A DNA stretch of 13,619 nt from an uncultured Beijerinckiaceae bacterium. GTDB lineage: Bacteria > Pseudomonadota > Alphaproteobacteria > Rhizobiales > Beijerinckiaceae. Both the position numbers and the translations under genes were made by a program. Positions 6,639 to 13,619 of the stretch are shown here, one piece after another. The notes beneath the pieces were generated by a model, which did not search any database, was not told the origin of the DNA, and was given only the letters and a program-made list of their open reading frames with translations. Every line of letters begins with the position of its first letter. Positions within the stretch are counted from its first letter, which is position 1. The stretch covers positions 1 to 13,619 of the forward strand of contig CALMGA010000513.1 in assembly GCA_937863205.1 (NCBI GenBank). Reading direction: 5' to 3'.

Positions 6639-6914
6639 TCCATATACCTTCTGAACATTGGGGGTACGGCTTCCAAATAGGGTGTGGCCGCGCGAAAGCT
6701 ATGGCGCGAGAGGCAGTCTCGTGCAAGTTCGCGTGAGCCCTTAGTCAGAGATTTGACGAAGCCGGCCGCCCTTTTTTACAGTGTCGGTACACGCGTGCAA
6801 CAAGGTGGCGCGCGTTTCCCCCGCGCCCCGCTCGACCGGCAACGTTGGCCTCGCCAATGCCTGTTCATCGCGCGCCCCGCCGCCTGCCCAACCCTTGAGC
6901 TTGTGAACTCTGCC
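6639..6914. other. Divergent intergenic region, DUF6481-like gene / lysK
   Basis: This 276-bp gap is less GC-rich on its left side than the coding DNA. It holds a small hairpin CGAGA-ggcag-TCTCG (6707-6721), the candidate lysK promoter at 6753-6782, and a short stem CGTTGGC-ctc-GCCAATG (6843-6859) in the lysK leader. I see no open frame with a ribosome-binding site and no tRNA. Confidence 0.5.
6753..6782 (+). promoter_or_regulatory. Candidate sigma-70 promoter for lysK
   Basis: TTGACG (6753-6758) and TACAGT (6777-6782) are 18 bases apart. The -35 matches consensus at five of six positions and the -10 at four. Transcription would begin near 6790, leaving a leader of about 125 bases before the lysK ATG. 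Confidence 0.4.
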
Positions 6915-8639
6915 ATGACCCGCGCCGCGGCACCCCCTGCCGACCGATCTGCCCTTGACGCCATCGCCCTCGATCCGGCCACCCTCGCCTTCGCCAGAAC
7001 AACGGCCAAGGCCTGGCCCTTCGAGGAAGCGCGCAAGCTCGTGGCGCGGGTCGAGCGCACGGGGCAGACGTCCGTGCTGTTCGAAACCGGCTACGGCCCC
7101 TCCGGCCTGCCGCACATCGGCACCTTCGGCGAGGTCGCCCGCACCACCATGGTGCGCCATGCCTTTCGCGTGCTGACCGGGGACGCGATCGCCACCCGGC
7201 TGCTCGCCTTTTCCGACGACATGGACGGGTTGCGCAAGGTGCCCGACAACGTCCCGAACCCCGACCTGCTCGCCGCCAACCTCGGCAAGCCGCTCACGGC
7301 CGTGCCCGACCCTTTCGGCACCCACGAGAGCTTCGGCGCCCACAACAACGCCCGGCTGCGCGCCTTCCTCGATCGCTTCGGCTTCGACTACGAGTTCGCC
7401 TCGGCGACCGACTACTACCGATCCGGCCGCTTCGACCCGGCGCTCCGGCACATGCTGCGCCGCTACCAGGACGTAATGGCGATCATGCTGCCGACCTTTC
7501 GCGCCGAGCGGGCCGGCACCTACTCGCCCTTCCTGCCGATCCACCCGGAGACGGGCCTCGTGATGCAGGTGCCGCTCGATGCCGTCGACGCCGACGCCGG
7601 CACGATTTCGTGGCGCGATGCCGGCACGGGCGAGACCTACACGACCCCCGTCACAGGCGGTCACGCCAAGCTGCAATGGAAGCCGGACTGGGCGATGCGC
7701 TGGTACGCGCTCGGCGTCGACTACGAGATGGCCGGCAAGGACCTGATCGACTCGGTCAAGCTGTCGGGCGAGATCGTGCGGGCCCTCGGCGGCACGCCGC
7801 CCGAGGGCTTCAACTACGAGCTGTTCCTCGACGAGAAAGGCCAGAAGATCTCGAAGTCCAAGGGCAACGGCCTGACCGTCGACGAATGGCTGAGCTATGC
7901 CAGCCCGGAAAGCCTCGCCCTGTTCATGTACCAGCGCCCGCGGGAGGCCAAGAAGCTGCACTTCGACGTGATCCCGCGCAACGTCGACGACTACCTCGCC
8001 TTTCTCGACGCGGTGCCGAAGCAGACCGCCGGGCCGGACGGCAGGGCGCTGCTCGGCAATCCGGCGTGGCACCTGCACGATGGGGCGCCCCCCGCGCCCG
8101 AGGTGATCGGCCAAGCTGCCACGGGGTCGGCGGTCTCCTTCGTCATGCTGCTCAATCTGGCAACGGTGGCGAACTCCGAGGATCCCGCCGTGCTGTGGGG
8201 CTTTCTCCGCCGCTACGCGCCCGACGTTTCGCCGCAGAGTCACCCCCGCCTCGACGCGCTGGTCGGCTACGCCGTGCGCTTCTACCGCGATTTCGTCGCT
8301 CCCGCGAAGCGATACCGCCTGCCCGACGCGGTCGAGCGCGACGCGTTGGCCAAACTGTCGGCGGCGCTCGCCGCGCTGCCGGCTGGAGCCAGCGCCGAAG
8401 ACATCCAGGCGGCGCTCTACGACGTCGCCCGGCCGATCGGACGCTACCAGAACCTCGCCGCCAAGGGCGCCACGCCCGAGCGGCCGGGAGTGAGCAACGA
8501 CTGGTTCGCGATGCTCTACCAAGTGCTGCTCGGCGAGGAGAAGGGCCCGCGCTTCGGCTCCTTCGTGGCGCTCTACGGGGTCGGCGAGACGCGCGAACTG
8601 ATCGCCCGCGCCCTTGCCGGCGAACTCGTCGCGGAGTGA
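6915..8639 (+). CDS. lysK: Lysyl-tRNA synthetase, class I
   Basis: A 574-aa enzyme that charges tRNA-Lys with lysine. It is the class I (archaeal-type) enzyme found in most Alphaproteobacteria, not the class II LysS. The Rossmann ATP-site signatures are [10 protein letters not shown] (61-70, HIGH-like) and KISKSKGNG (311-319, KMSKS-like). Also typical are [12 protein letters not shown] near residue 31, [55 protein letters not shown] and [13 protein letters not shown]. The ATG at 6915 has a weak ribosome-binding site, but the frame upstream (to 6684) lacks family similarity. Length is slightly above the usual 530-550, from a short N-terminal extension. It ends about 100 bases before tsaD. Confidence 0.95.
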   Translation: MTRAAAPPADRSALDAIALDPATLAFARTTAKAWPFEEARKLVARVERTGQTSVLFETGYGPSGLPHIGTFGEVARTTMVRHAFRVLTGDAIATRLLAFSDDMDGLRKVPDNVPNPDLLAANLGKPLTAVPDPFGTHESFGAHNNARLRAFLDRFGFDYEFASATDYYRSGRFDPALRHMLRRYQDVMAIMLPTFRAERAGTYSPFLPIHPETGLVMQVPLDAVDADAGTISWRDAGTGETYTTPVTGGHAKLQWKPDWAMRWYALGVDYEMAGKDLIDSVKLSGEIVRALGGTPPEGFNYELFLDEKGQKISKSKGNGLTVDEWLSYASPESLALFMYQRPREAKKLHFDVIPRNVDDYLAFLDAVPKQTAGPDGRALLGNPAWHLHDGAPPAPEVIGQAATGSAVSFVMLLNLATVANSEDPAVLWGFLRRYAPDVSPQSHPRLDALVGYAVRFYRDFVAPAKRYRLPDAVERDALAKLSAALAALPAGASAEDIQAALYDVARPIGRYQNLAAKGATPERPGVSNDWFAMLYQVLLGEEKGPRFGSFVALYGVGETRELIARALAGELVAE

Positions 8640-8695
8640 GATATCCCCGTTCGTGGAGAAGGCTCGGCTCGATCGTTCCCGGCCGGGGTGAGGCT

Positions 8696-8724
8696 TTGCC
8701 ACCTCCGGAGCTTGTCCCTATGCT
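8696..8724 (+). promoter_or_regulatory. Candidate sigma-70 promoter for tsaD-gpsA
   Basis: TTGCCA (8696-8701), a 17-base spacer and TATGCT (8719-8724) form a good housekeeping-promoter match in the lysK-tsaD gap. The predicted start, near 8731, is only about 13 bases before the tsaD ATG, with GGAG (8735-8738) as ribosome-binding site. Confidence 0.45.
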
Positions 8725-8743
8725 GCGATAACCTGGAGACCCC

Positions 8744-9802
<1,059 letters not shown>

Positions 9803-9809
9803 GCGCGCC

Positions 9810-10758
9810 GTGAGCCCGACATCGCAGGATCGGGCGGCGGCACCCCGCCGCATCGCCGTCCTCGGCGGCGGCGCCTGGGGCACCGCGCTCGCCAACCTCG
9901 CGGCACGCAGCGCCGGCCCGGTCGCCCTGTGGGGGCGGGCGCCCGCCCCCCCCCCCCCCCGCGGCGCTGGCGGGAGCCGACGTCGTGCTGCTCGCCGTGC
10001 CGGCGCAGTCGATGCGCGCGCTGGCCGAGCGCGCCGCCGCCTTTATCGCCCCGGGCGTGCCGGTGGTGATCTGCGCCAAGGGCATCGAGCGCGGCACCGG
10101 CCTGTACATGAGCGAGGTCGTCGGCGGATGCCTGCCGGGTAATCCGCCGGCGGTTCTGTCCGGCCCCAGCTTCGCGGAGGATGTCGCGCGGGGCCAGCCG
10201 ACCGCGGTGACGCTCGCCGCGCGCGAGGCCCGCACCGCCGAGGCCCTGGCGGCGGCGCTCGCCGCGCCGTGGTTCCGGCTGTATTCCTCGACCGACCTGC
10301 GCGGCGTCGAGATCGGCGGCGCCACCAAGAACGTGCTGGCGATCGCCTGCGGCATCGCGGCCGGACGCCGGCTCGGTGCTTCGGCCGGCGCGGCCCTGAT
10401 CGCGCGGGGCTTCGCCGAACTCAACCGCTTCGGCCTCGCCAACGCCGCCCAACCCGGCACGCTCGCCGGCCTGTCCGGGCTCGGCGACCTCGTGCTGACC
10501 TGCGGCTCCGTGCAATCGCGCAACTTCGCGCTCGGCGTCATGCTGGGCGAGGGCTCGCAGGTCGCAGAAGCGCGCCGTAGGGCCGGCACGGTGGAGGGCG
10601 CGCAAACCTGCGCCATCCTGTGCGCGCTGGCGGCGAAGCAAGGCGTCGACATGCCGATCAGCAACGCCGTCGACGCCGTGCTCACCGGCCGCGCCGATGT
10701 CGACGAGGTGGTCGGCGCCCTGCTCGCCCGCCCGCTGAAGGCGGACGTGAGCGGCTGA
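9810..10758 (+). pseudogene. gpsA: Glycerol-3-phosphate dehydrogenase [NAD(P)+], disrupted at poly-C
   Basis: GpsA reduces dihydroxyacetone phosphate to sn-glycerol 3-phosphate for phospholipids. The start is GTG at 9810, seven bases after tsaD. The nucleotide-binding segment RIAVLGGGAWGTALANLAA and VALWGR is present, then a run of 15 C (9946-9960) leads out of frame. The match resumes in another frame at about 9961 with AALAGADVVLLAVPAQS, ICAKGIE, LSGPSFAEDVARGQPTA, GGATKNVLAIACG with the catalytic Lys, ARGFAELNRFG and GLSGLGDLVLTC, ending at 10758. Against the family about 30 residues between WGR and AALAG are missing, so restoring the frame alone would not restore a normal protein. It is either a real lesion or, as likely, a sequencing/assembly fault, since gpsA is usually essential. 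An internal start at 9985 would lack the Rossmann motif. Confidence 0.85.
9946..9960 (+). repeat. C15 homopolymer in gpsA
   Basis: Fifteen consecutive C sit at the point where gpsA changes frame. A tract of 14 (or 17) would join the two frames, giving WGRAPAPPPPAALAG, still about 30 residues short of a normal GpsA. Confidence 0.9.
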
Positions 10759-10769
10759 AGGTGGGATCG

Positions 10770-10798
10770 TTGACGATCGGGTCTGCTCGATCTATCCA
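10770..10798 (+). promoter_or_regulatory. Weak candidate promoter for the VOC gene
   Basis: TTGACG (10770-10775) and TATCCA (10793-10798) are 17 bases apart; the -35 is good and the -10 poor (three of six). The -35 overlaps the inverted repeat GATCG-ttga-CGATC, which could be an operator or the gpsA 3' stem. Confidence 0.3.
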
Positions 10799-10892
10799 GC
10801 GTGCGGACGTGTAGAAGTCACAGCCCGGTCGGTAGTCCGGGTGGCCCAGCGCTCGTACATGCCGACTGTTCGACAGGCGGCTACCAGCGCGT

Positions 10893-10914
10893 CCTTTCCA
10901 TCCGACAGGAAAGG
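10893..10914 (+). promoter_or_regulatory. Hairpin sequestering the VOC ribosome-binding site
   Basis: CCTTTCC (10893-10899) pairs perfectly with GGAAAGG (10908-10914) across an 8-base loop. GGAAAGG is the only Shine-Dalgarno-like sequence for the VOC ATG at 10923, eight bases on. In the folded form the site is masked, which suggests translational control, for example by temperature, a protein or an RNA. Confidence 0.5.
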
Positions 10915-10922
10915 TCCGTCCC

Positions 10923-11321
10923 ATGAAGCTCAACCACATCAACCTGACGAGCGTCGACGTTCCCGCCGACCGCGCGATGTTCGAAACCTACTTCGGCCTT
11001 CACTGCCTGACCATGCGCGGGAAGGCGCTTGCCGTCCTGCGGGACGATCAGGGCATGATCCTCGTGCTCAACGACTTCACGAGGAAGCGGGGGGACTTCA
11101 CCTACCCCGCGGATTACGACGTGCACCACATCGGCTTCATCCAGGAGAGCAGGAACCAGGTCGATGCCTTGAACGCCCGCCTGAAATCCGATGGCTGGGA
11201 TGTGCCGGACCCGAAAGACTATCATGGGGCCTGGACATTCTACCTCAAGTCGAAGGGCGGCTACTTCGTCGAAGTCTGCACGCCGACGCAGTTCGATCAT
11301 GCGCCACGGTCGGAGGGGTAG
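10923..11321 (+). CDS. VOC (glyoxalase/bleomycin-resistance) family protein
   Basis: A 132-aa single-module vicinal-oxygen-chelate protein with two beta-alpha-beta-beta-beta repeats: LNHINLTSVDVPADRAMFETYFGL at the N terminus with the first likely metal His (residue 4), DVHHIGFIQES in the middle, and the C-terminal GGYFVEVCTPTQ with the likely metal Glu. These are the usual ligand positions of VOC enzymes. Substrate cannot be told from sequence; glyoxalase, dioxygenase, epimerase and antibiotic-binding members share this fold. The ATG at 10923 follows GGAAAGG by eight bases. It takes the place where YciI is often found between gpsA and the EVE gene, and faces the SDR gene tail to tail. Confidence 0.85.
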   Translation: MKLNHINLTSVDVPADRAMFETYFGLHCLTMRGKALAVLRDDQGMILVLNDFTRKRGDFTYPADYDVHHIGFIQESRNQVDALNARLKSDGWDVPDPKDYHGAWTFYLKSKGGYFVEVCTPTQFDHAPRSEG

Positions 11322-11333
11322 CCGAGGCTGAAC

Positions 11334-11408
11334 GGCGCGCGAGCGACACGAAGGCCATGCCGCGTTTCGCTCGCGCCTTAGCATTCGCCTTGCCGCCTAT
11401 GCGGCAAG
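11334..11408. terminator. Two hairpins in the VOC/SDR convergent gap
   Basis: GGCGCGCGAGCG (11334-11345) pairs with CGCTCGCGCC (11368-11377) with a small bulge, and CTTGCCGC (11389-11396) pairs perfectly with GCGGCAAG (11401-11408) over a CTAT loop. Neither has a T tract. Between two converging genes they most likely act as 3'-end or bidirectional termination structures. Smaller inverted repeats follow to 11456; the rest of the gap to 11505 holds nothing recognisable. Confidence 0.45.
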
Positions 11409-11505
11409 TCCGAAGCAGCTTCGATTTCACTGCGAAAAAGCCAAATCGAACTTGGCGCAAGTCACGCGAGGCTGCTCAGGCATGGACGTCGACCCGCCGT
11501 CGATC

Positions 11506-12261
11506 TCAGAACGCCATCGTGTTCAGGCCCTTGAAGACGTCCGCCATCGCCCCGTTCTCGGCGGCGAAGCGCAGCGGCTTGCAGCGCTCCACCACCACCT
11601 CCGCCGCGTCGGGCTGCGTCGTCAGGATCTCCATCACTTCGGAGATGAACTCGTCGAGCGGCATGGCGCGGGGGTCGCGCGCCTGATGCTCGCCCATCAG
11701 CTCGGTCTGCACGTAGGGCGGGGCGATCTCGATCACCTGCGTCGCGGTGGCGGCGAGCTGCTGGCGCAGCGACATCGACCAGGAGTGGATCGCCGCCTTG
11801 GTCGCGCAATAGGTCGGCGTCGCCGCCAGCGGCACGAAGGCGAGGCCCGACGACATCGTCAGGATGGTGGCGTGCGGCTGCTTGGCGAGGTGCGGCAGCA
11901 GCGCCGCCGTGAGCCGGATCGGGCCGAGCAGGTTGGTGCTGACGATCCGCTCGGCGGTGGAGACGTCCGACCCCGCGGTCAGGTTCTCCATGGCCATGAT
12001 ACCGGCGTTGTGGATCACGGCGTCGAGCCCGGGGTGGGCCTCGACCACGGCTGCGGCGAAGCGCCGGATGTCGGCCTCGCTGCCGATGTCGAGAACGAGG
12101 AAGGCCATGCCGGGATTGGCGGCCGCGACGTCCTTCAGCACGCCTTCGCGGCGGCCGGCGATGATGACTTGGTTGCCCCTGGCGTGGAAGGCTTCGGCGA
12201 GGCCGCGGCCGATGCCCGAGCCGCCGCCGGTGATGAGCACGGTATTGCCGGTGATGTTCAT
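11506..12261 (-). CDS. Short-chain dehydrogenase/reductase (SDR), DltE-like
   Basis: A 251-aa NAD(P)-dependent oxidoreductase. Classical SDR features: TGGGSGIG cofactor loop (11-18), a basic AGRRE after the second strand (favouring NADP), VLDI, NAG (85-87), the active-site Ser in MSSGLA (136-141), and YCATK (151-155) with catalytic Tyr151 and Lys155, then IEIAPPYVQTEL. The sequence resembles the DltE/YdfG-type SDRs often encoded beside HxlR or MarR regulators; substrate unknown. The ATG at 12261 has GGAAAGGA five bases upstream (12267-12274 on the minus strand). The open frame extends further 5', but only this start fits the family and leaves a promoter region for the divergent HxlR gene. Confidence 0.93.
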   Translation of the reverse strand: MNITGNTVLITGGGSGIGRGLAEAFHARGNQVIIAGRREGVLKDVAAANPGMAFLVLDIGSEADIRRFAAAVVEAHPGLDAVIHNAGIMAMENLTAGSDVSTAERIVSTNLLGPIRLTAALLPHLAKQPHATILTMSSGLAFVPLAATPTYCATKAAIHSWSMSLRQQLAATATQVIEIAPPYVQTELMGEHQARDPRAMPLDEFISEVMEILTTQPDAAEVVVERCKPLRFAAENGAMADVFKGLNTMAF

Positions 12262-12358
12262 GAGCGTCCTTTCCGGTTGCGTGATCAGACGTAGGCTGCC
12301 TGCTCTCTTCCCGAAAGAACGCACCTTGAAGTGCCATACGCACCCGAAGGAGAGCCTT
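12262..12358. promoter_or_regulatory. Divergent promoter/operator region, SDR / HxlR
   Basis: A 97-bp gap between two start codons facing away from each other. It contains GCAC-cttgaa-GTGC (12321-12334), GTGC-catac-GCAC (12331-12343), a direct ACGCACC at 12319 and 12338, and an imperfect TGCGT-gatcag-ACGTA (12278-12293). An HxlR dimer commonly binds such a divergent region to control its own gene and the neighbour. The exact operator and the -35/-10 boxes are not clear. Confidence 0.5.
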
Positions 12359-12776
12359 ATGAGGAAGCAATCTCCCGAACCCCTCGTCGAGGCCCGCCTG
12401 TGCGGCCCCATTCCCGCGGAGTGCGATCCGGTCATCGAGTCGCTGGTGCGCGAGATCATCGGACAGGTCGCCGACAAGTGGACGATGCTGATCCTTGAAG
12501 CGCTGGAGGAGCACGGCACCCTGCGCTTCACCCAGATCGGCCGCATCGTCGGCGGCATCAGCCAGAAGATGCTGACCAAGACGGTGCGGCAGATGGAATG
12601 CGACGGGCTGCTCACCCGCGTCGTTCATCCGGTGGTGCCGCCGCGCGTCGACTATGCGTTGACCGAGCTGGGGCGCAGCCTGGGCGGCGCCTTCTGCGGA
12701 GTGTGGATCTGGGCGGAAACCCATCATGCCGAGATCGAGGCGGCGCGCCTTCGAGGCGCGCGAAGAAGGTCGGTGA
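12359..12776 (+). CDS. HxlR-family winged-helix regulator, probable 3' frameshift
   Basis: The winged-helix core is complete: ESLVREIIGQVADKWTMLIL, LRFTQIGRIVGGISQKMLTK (recognition helix), TVRQMECDGLLTR and PVVPPRVDYALTELGRSL, the standard HxlR pattern. The ATG at 12359 follows AGGAGAG closely. The frame then stays open to 13264, antisense to nothing but straight through the EVE gene, which is implausible. Shifting one base near 12746-12750 gives FEAREEGR and TGA at 12774-12776, a normal HxlR ending at about 139 aa and 12 bases before the EVE start. I therefore give the end in the shifted frame. Cys15 and Cys22 near the N terminus, and Cys in MECDGLL, could be redox or electrophile sensors, as in YodB/HypR of Bacillus (inference). 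It probably controls the divergent SDR gene. Confidence 0.8.
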
Positions 12777-12788
12777 GGCGGATCGGCG

Positions 12789-13202
12789 ATGGCGTTCTGG
12801 TTGTTGAAAAGCGAGCCCGCCTCGTGGTCGTGGACGCGGATGGTCGAGGCCGGCGGGGCCGGCACGCCCTGGACCGGCGTGCGCAACCATTCGGCCAAGC
12901 TGCACCTGCAGGCGATGCGGGTCGGCGAGACGGCCTTCTTCTACCATTCCAACGAGGGCAAGGCGGTGGTCGGCGTGGTGGAGGTGATCGCGCCCTACGC
13001 CGCCGATCCCACCGACGAGAGCGGCCGGTTCGGCATGGTGGTTGTGCGCGCGGGAACGGCCATGCCCCGGCCGGTCGCCCTCGCCGCGATCCGGGCCGAA
13101 CCTGCGTGCCGGGCGATGGTGCTGGTCAACAATTCGCGCCTGTCGGTGCAGCCGGTGAGCGAGGCCGAGTGGGCGGCGGTGTGCGCCATGGGTGGCCTCT
13201 AA
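12789..13202 (+). CDS. EVE domain-containing protein
   Basis: A 137-aa single EVE domain (PUA-like fold, thymocyte nuclear protein 1 type). Signatures: FWLLKSEPASWSW at the N terminus, GTPWTGVRNHSAKLHLQAM, VGETAFFYHSNEGKAVVGVVEV in the middle, RAMVLVNNSRLSVQPVSEAEW and the C-terminal MGGL. EVE domains are thought to read modified bases in DNA or RNA, and in bacteria some are fused to modification-dependent nucleases; this one is stand-alone and conserved, so a housekeeping role is more likely. The ATG at 12789 lies 12 bases after the restored HxlR stop, so the two may be cotranscribed. In relatives it usually follows gpsA-YciI. Confidence 0.95.
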   Translation: MAFWLLKSEPASWSWTRMVEAGGAGTPWTGVRNHSAKLHLQAMRVGETAFFYHSNEGKAVVGVVEVIAPYAADPTDESGRFGMVVVRAGTAMPRPVALAAIRAEPACRAMVLVNNSRLSVQPVSEAEWAAVCAMGGL

Positions 13203-13300
13203 AGCATCGGACCGAAATGTGCGCAGCGGTTTTCGGGCAAATCCGATGCGGCACAGCGACTTAGAGCATCGGATCCGGTTTCGGGTCCGGCGCTTTGAAG
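13200..13300. repeat. Rhizobiales-type intergenic palindromic repeat
   Basis: Two related palindromes begin at the EVE stop codon. The first has outer arms GCATCGGA (13204-13211) and TCCGATGC (13242-13249) with inner CCGAAA/TTTCGG pairing. The second is an imperfect AGAGCATCGGATCC/GGTCCGGCGCTTT stem (13263-13297). The sequence resembles a short intergenic repeat I recall from many Hyphomicrobiales genomes. Lying between converging genes, it may also help termination. Confidence 0.65.
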
Positions 13301-13315
13301 GGGCCGTGACCGGCC

Positions 13316-13619
13316 TCAGCGCGCCCGCATCGCGAAGTGGCCGCCGTCGACGGCGTCGCGGAGCGCGCCGACGCGGGCCTCCATCGCGCCGCGCACGCAT
13401 TCTTCCACGGCCACGCCGGGATGGGCGCTGTTGTGCGCCGCCCAGGCGCAGCCGCCGCGCCGCTTGAGAAAGGCCTGCTGGCCGGCGACGACCCGATGCC
13501 GGGCGTCGCCCTCCACCTGCGTCAGCGCGCGATCGTAGAGGGCGGCGATCTCGCGATCCATCGCCTTAAACTCGGGCGAGGCGCAGATCGTGCGATCAAC
13601 GGGCGAGGCGGCCTTGCCG
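13316..13619 (-). CDS. LprI/DUF1311-like protein, 5' part outside the window
   Basis: The minus-strand frame is open from the right edge to its stop at 13316-13318, giving about 100 C-terminal residues. TICASPEFKAMDREIAALYDRAL is the typical start of the lysozyme-inhibitor LprI-like (DUF1311) domain: a Cys, then LxxLDxxLxxLYxxAL. It is followed by VVAGQQAFLKRRGGCAW and a third Cys in EECV, consistent with an exported, disulfide-bonded protein. Any signal peptide lies beyond the window. The ATG at 13561 falls inside the domain, so it is not the start. Family members are periplasmic or lipoproteins; an anti-lysozyme role is shown only for a few and is not implied here. Confidence 0.72.
   Translation of the reverse strand, partial: GKAASPVDRTICASPEFKAMDREIAALYDRALTQVEGDARHRVVAGQQAFLKRRGGCAWAAHNSAHPGVAVEECVRGAMEARVGALRDAVDGGHFAMRAR

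Larger units (their letters stand above)
10759..10922 (+). other. Intergenic region and leader upstream of the VOC gene
   Basis: It contains an inverted repeat GATCG-ttga-CGATC (10765-10778), the candidate promoter overlapping it, a short CCCGG/CCGGG stem near 10823-10842, and the hairpin over the VOC ribosome-binding site. No open frame with a credible start is seen. Confidence 0.5.

Noticed and set aside
6615..6645. Mini-ORF MDWHVR on the minus strand overlapping the DUF6481-like start
   Set aside because: Six codons, only three bases from the AGAAGG site, most likely chance; no leader-peptide logic is visible.
6759..6777. GC-rich palindrome CGGCCG plus T6 as a rho-independent terminator
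   Set aside because: The stem is only a few bases and no gene ends upstream on this strand; it lies within the promoter spacer.
8641..8695. CCCGGCCGGG palindrome after lysK as terminator
   Set aside because: Ten-base palindrome without loop or T tract; too weak to call.
6741..8702. 653-codon open frame antisense to lysK
   Set aside because: Same reason: lysK is complete on the plus strand, and the antisense product is Arg/Gly/Val-rich with no family match.
9985..10758. gpsA as an intact shorter gene starting inside
   Set aside because: It would lack the N-terminal GxGxxG nucleotide-binding motif, which is present in the other frame just upstream.
11864..13264. 466-codon open frame on the plus strand
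   Set aside because: Its first part is antisense to the SDR gene and its last part overlaps EVE in another frame; only the HxlR section from 12359 matches a family.

Overview
The window is a GC-rich chromosomal stretch from an alphaproteobacterium, most likely of the order Hyphomicrobiales (Rhizobiales). The evidence is a class I lysyl-tRNA synthetase, a DivL/PdhS-like multi-PAS histidine kinase, a DUF952-pyrD pair, a hemC-hemD pair, a tsaD-gpsA pair, an EVE-domain gene, a match to the EcfG general-stress promoter, and a Rhizobiales-type intergenic palindromic repeat at the right end. Pleomorphomonadaceae is a guess only. Most genes are core housekeeping genes.

Layout. (1) 1-2429 (+): the 3' part of a long PAS-rich sensor kinase whose phospho-acceptor His codon reads Gln. 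(2) 2502-2660 (+): a 52-aa acidic small protein behind a textbook EcfG promoter, followed by strong hairpins in a convergent gap. (3) 2859-4318 (-): DUF952 gene and pyrD, overlapping as GTGA. (4) 4488-6213 (+): hemC and hemD (tetrapyrrole synthesis), meeting a DUF6481-like coiled-coil gene (6204-6638, -) tail to tail inside one shared palindrome. (5) 6915-8639 (+): lysK. (6) 8744-10758 (+): tsaD, then gpsA, which is broken at a C15 tract with about 30 codons missing. (7) 10923-12776: a VOC protein (+), a short-chain dehydrogenase (-) and a divergent HxlR regulator (+) whose last codons appear frameshifted. (8) 12789-13202 (+): EVE-domain protein, a palindromic repeat, then the 3' part of an LprI/DUF1311-like gene (-) running off the right edge.

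How it fits together. In many Alphaproteobacteria hemC-hemD is followed by the mitofilin (Mic60) and hemY genes, and tsaD-gpsA-YciI-EVE lies next to hemC, often divergent. Here hemD is followed by DUF6481 and lysK, and a VOC/SDR/HxlR cassette sits where YciI is expected. The cassette looks like a small regulated detoxification or redox unit placed between conserved housekeeping genes.

The most notable signals are the likely pseudokinase, in-frame 15-bp tandem repeats at four unrelated places (one duplicates a ribosome-binding site plus start codon), the EcfG promoter of the small protein, a hairpin that masks the VOC ribosome-binding site, and two coding disruptions (gpsA, HxlR) that may be sequence errors. 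I found no convincing tRNA, rRNA, CRISPR array, insertion sequence or phage gene.
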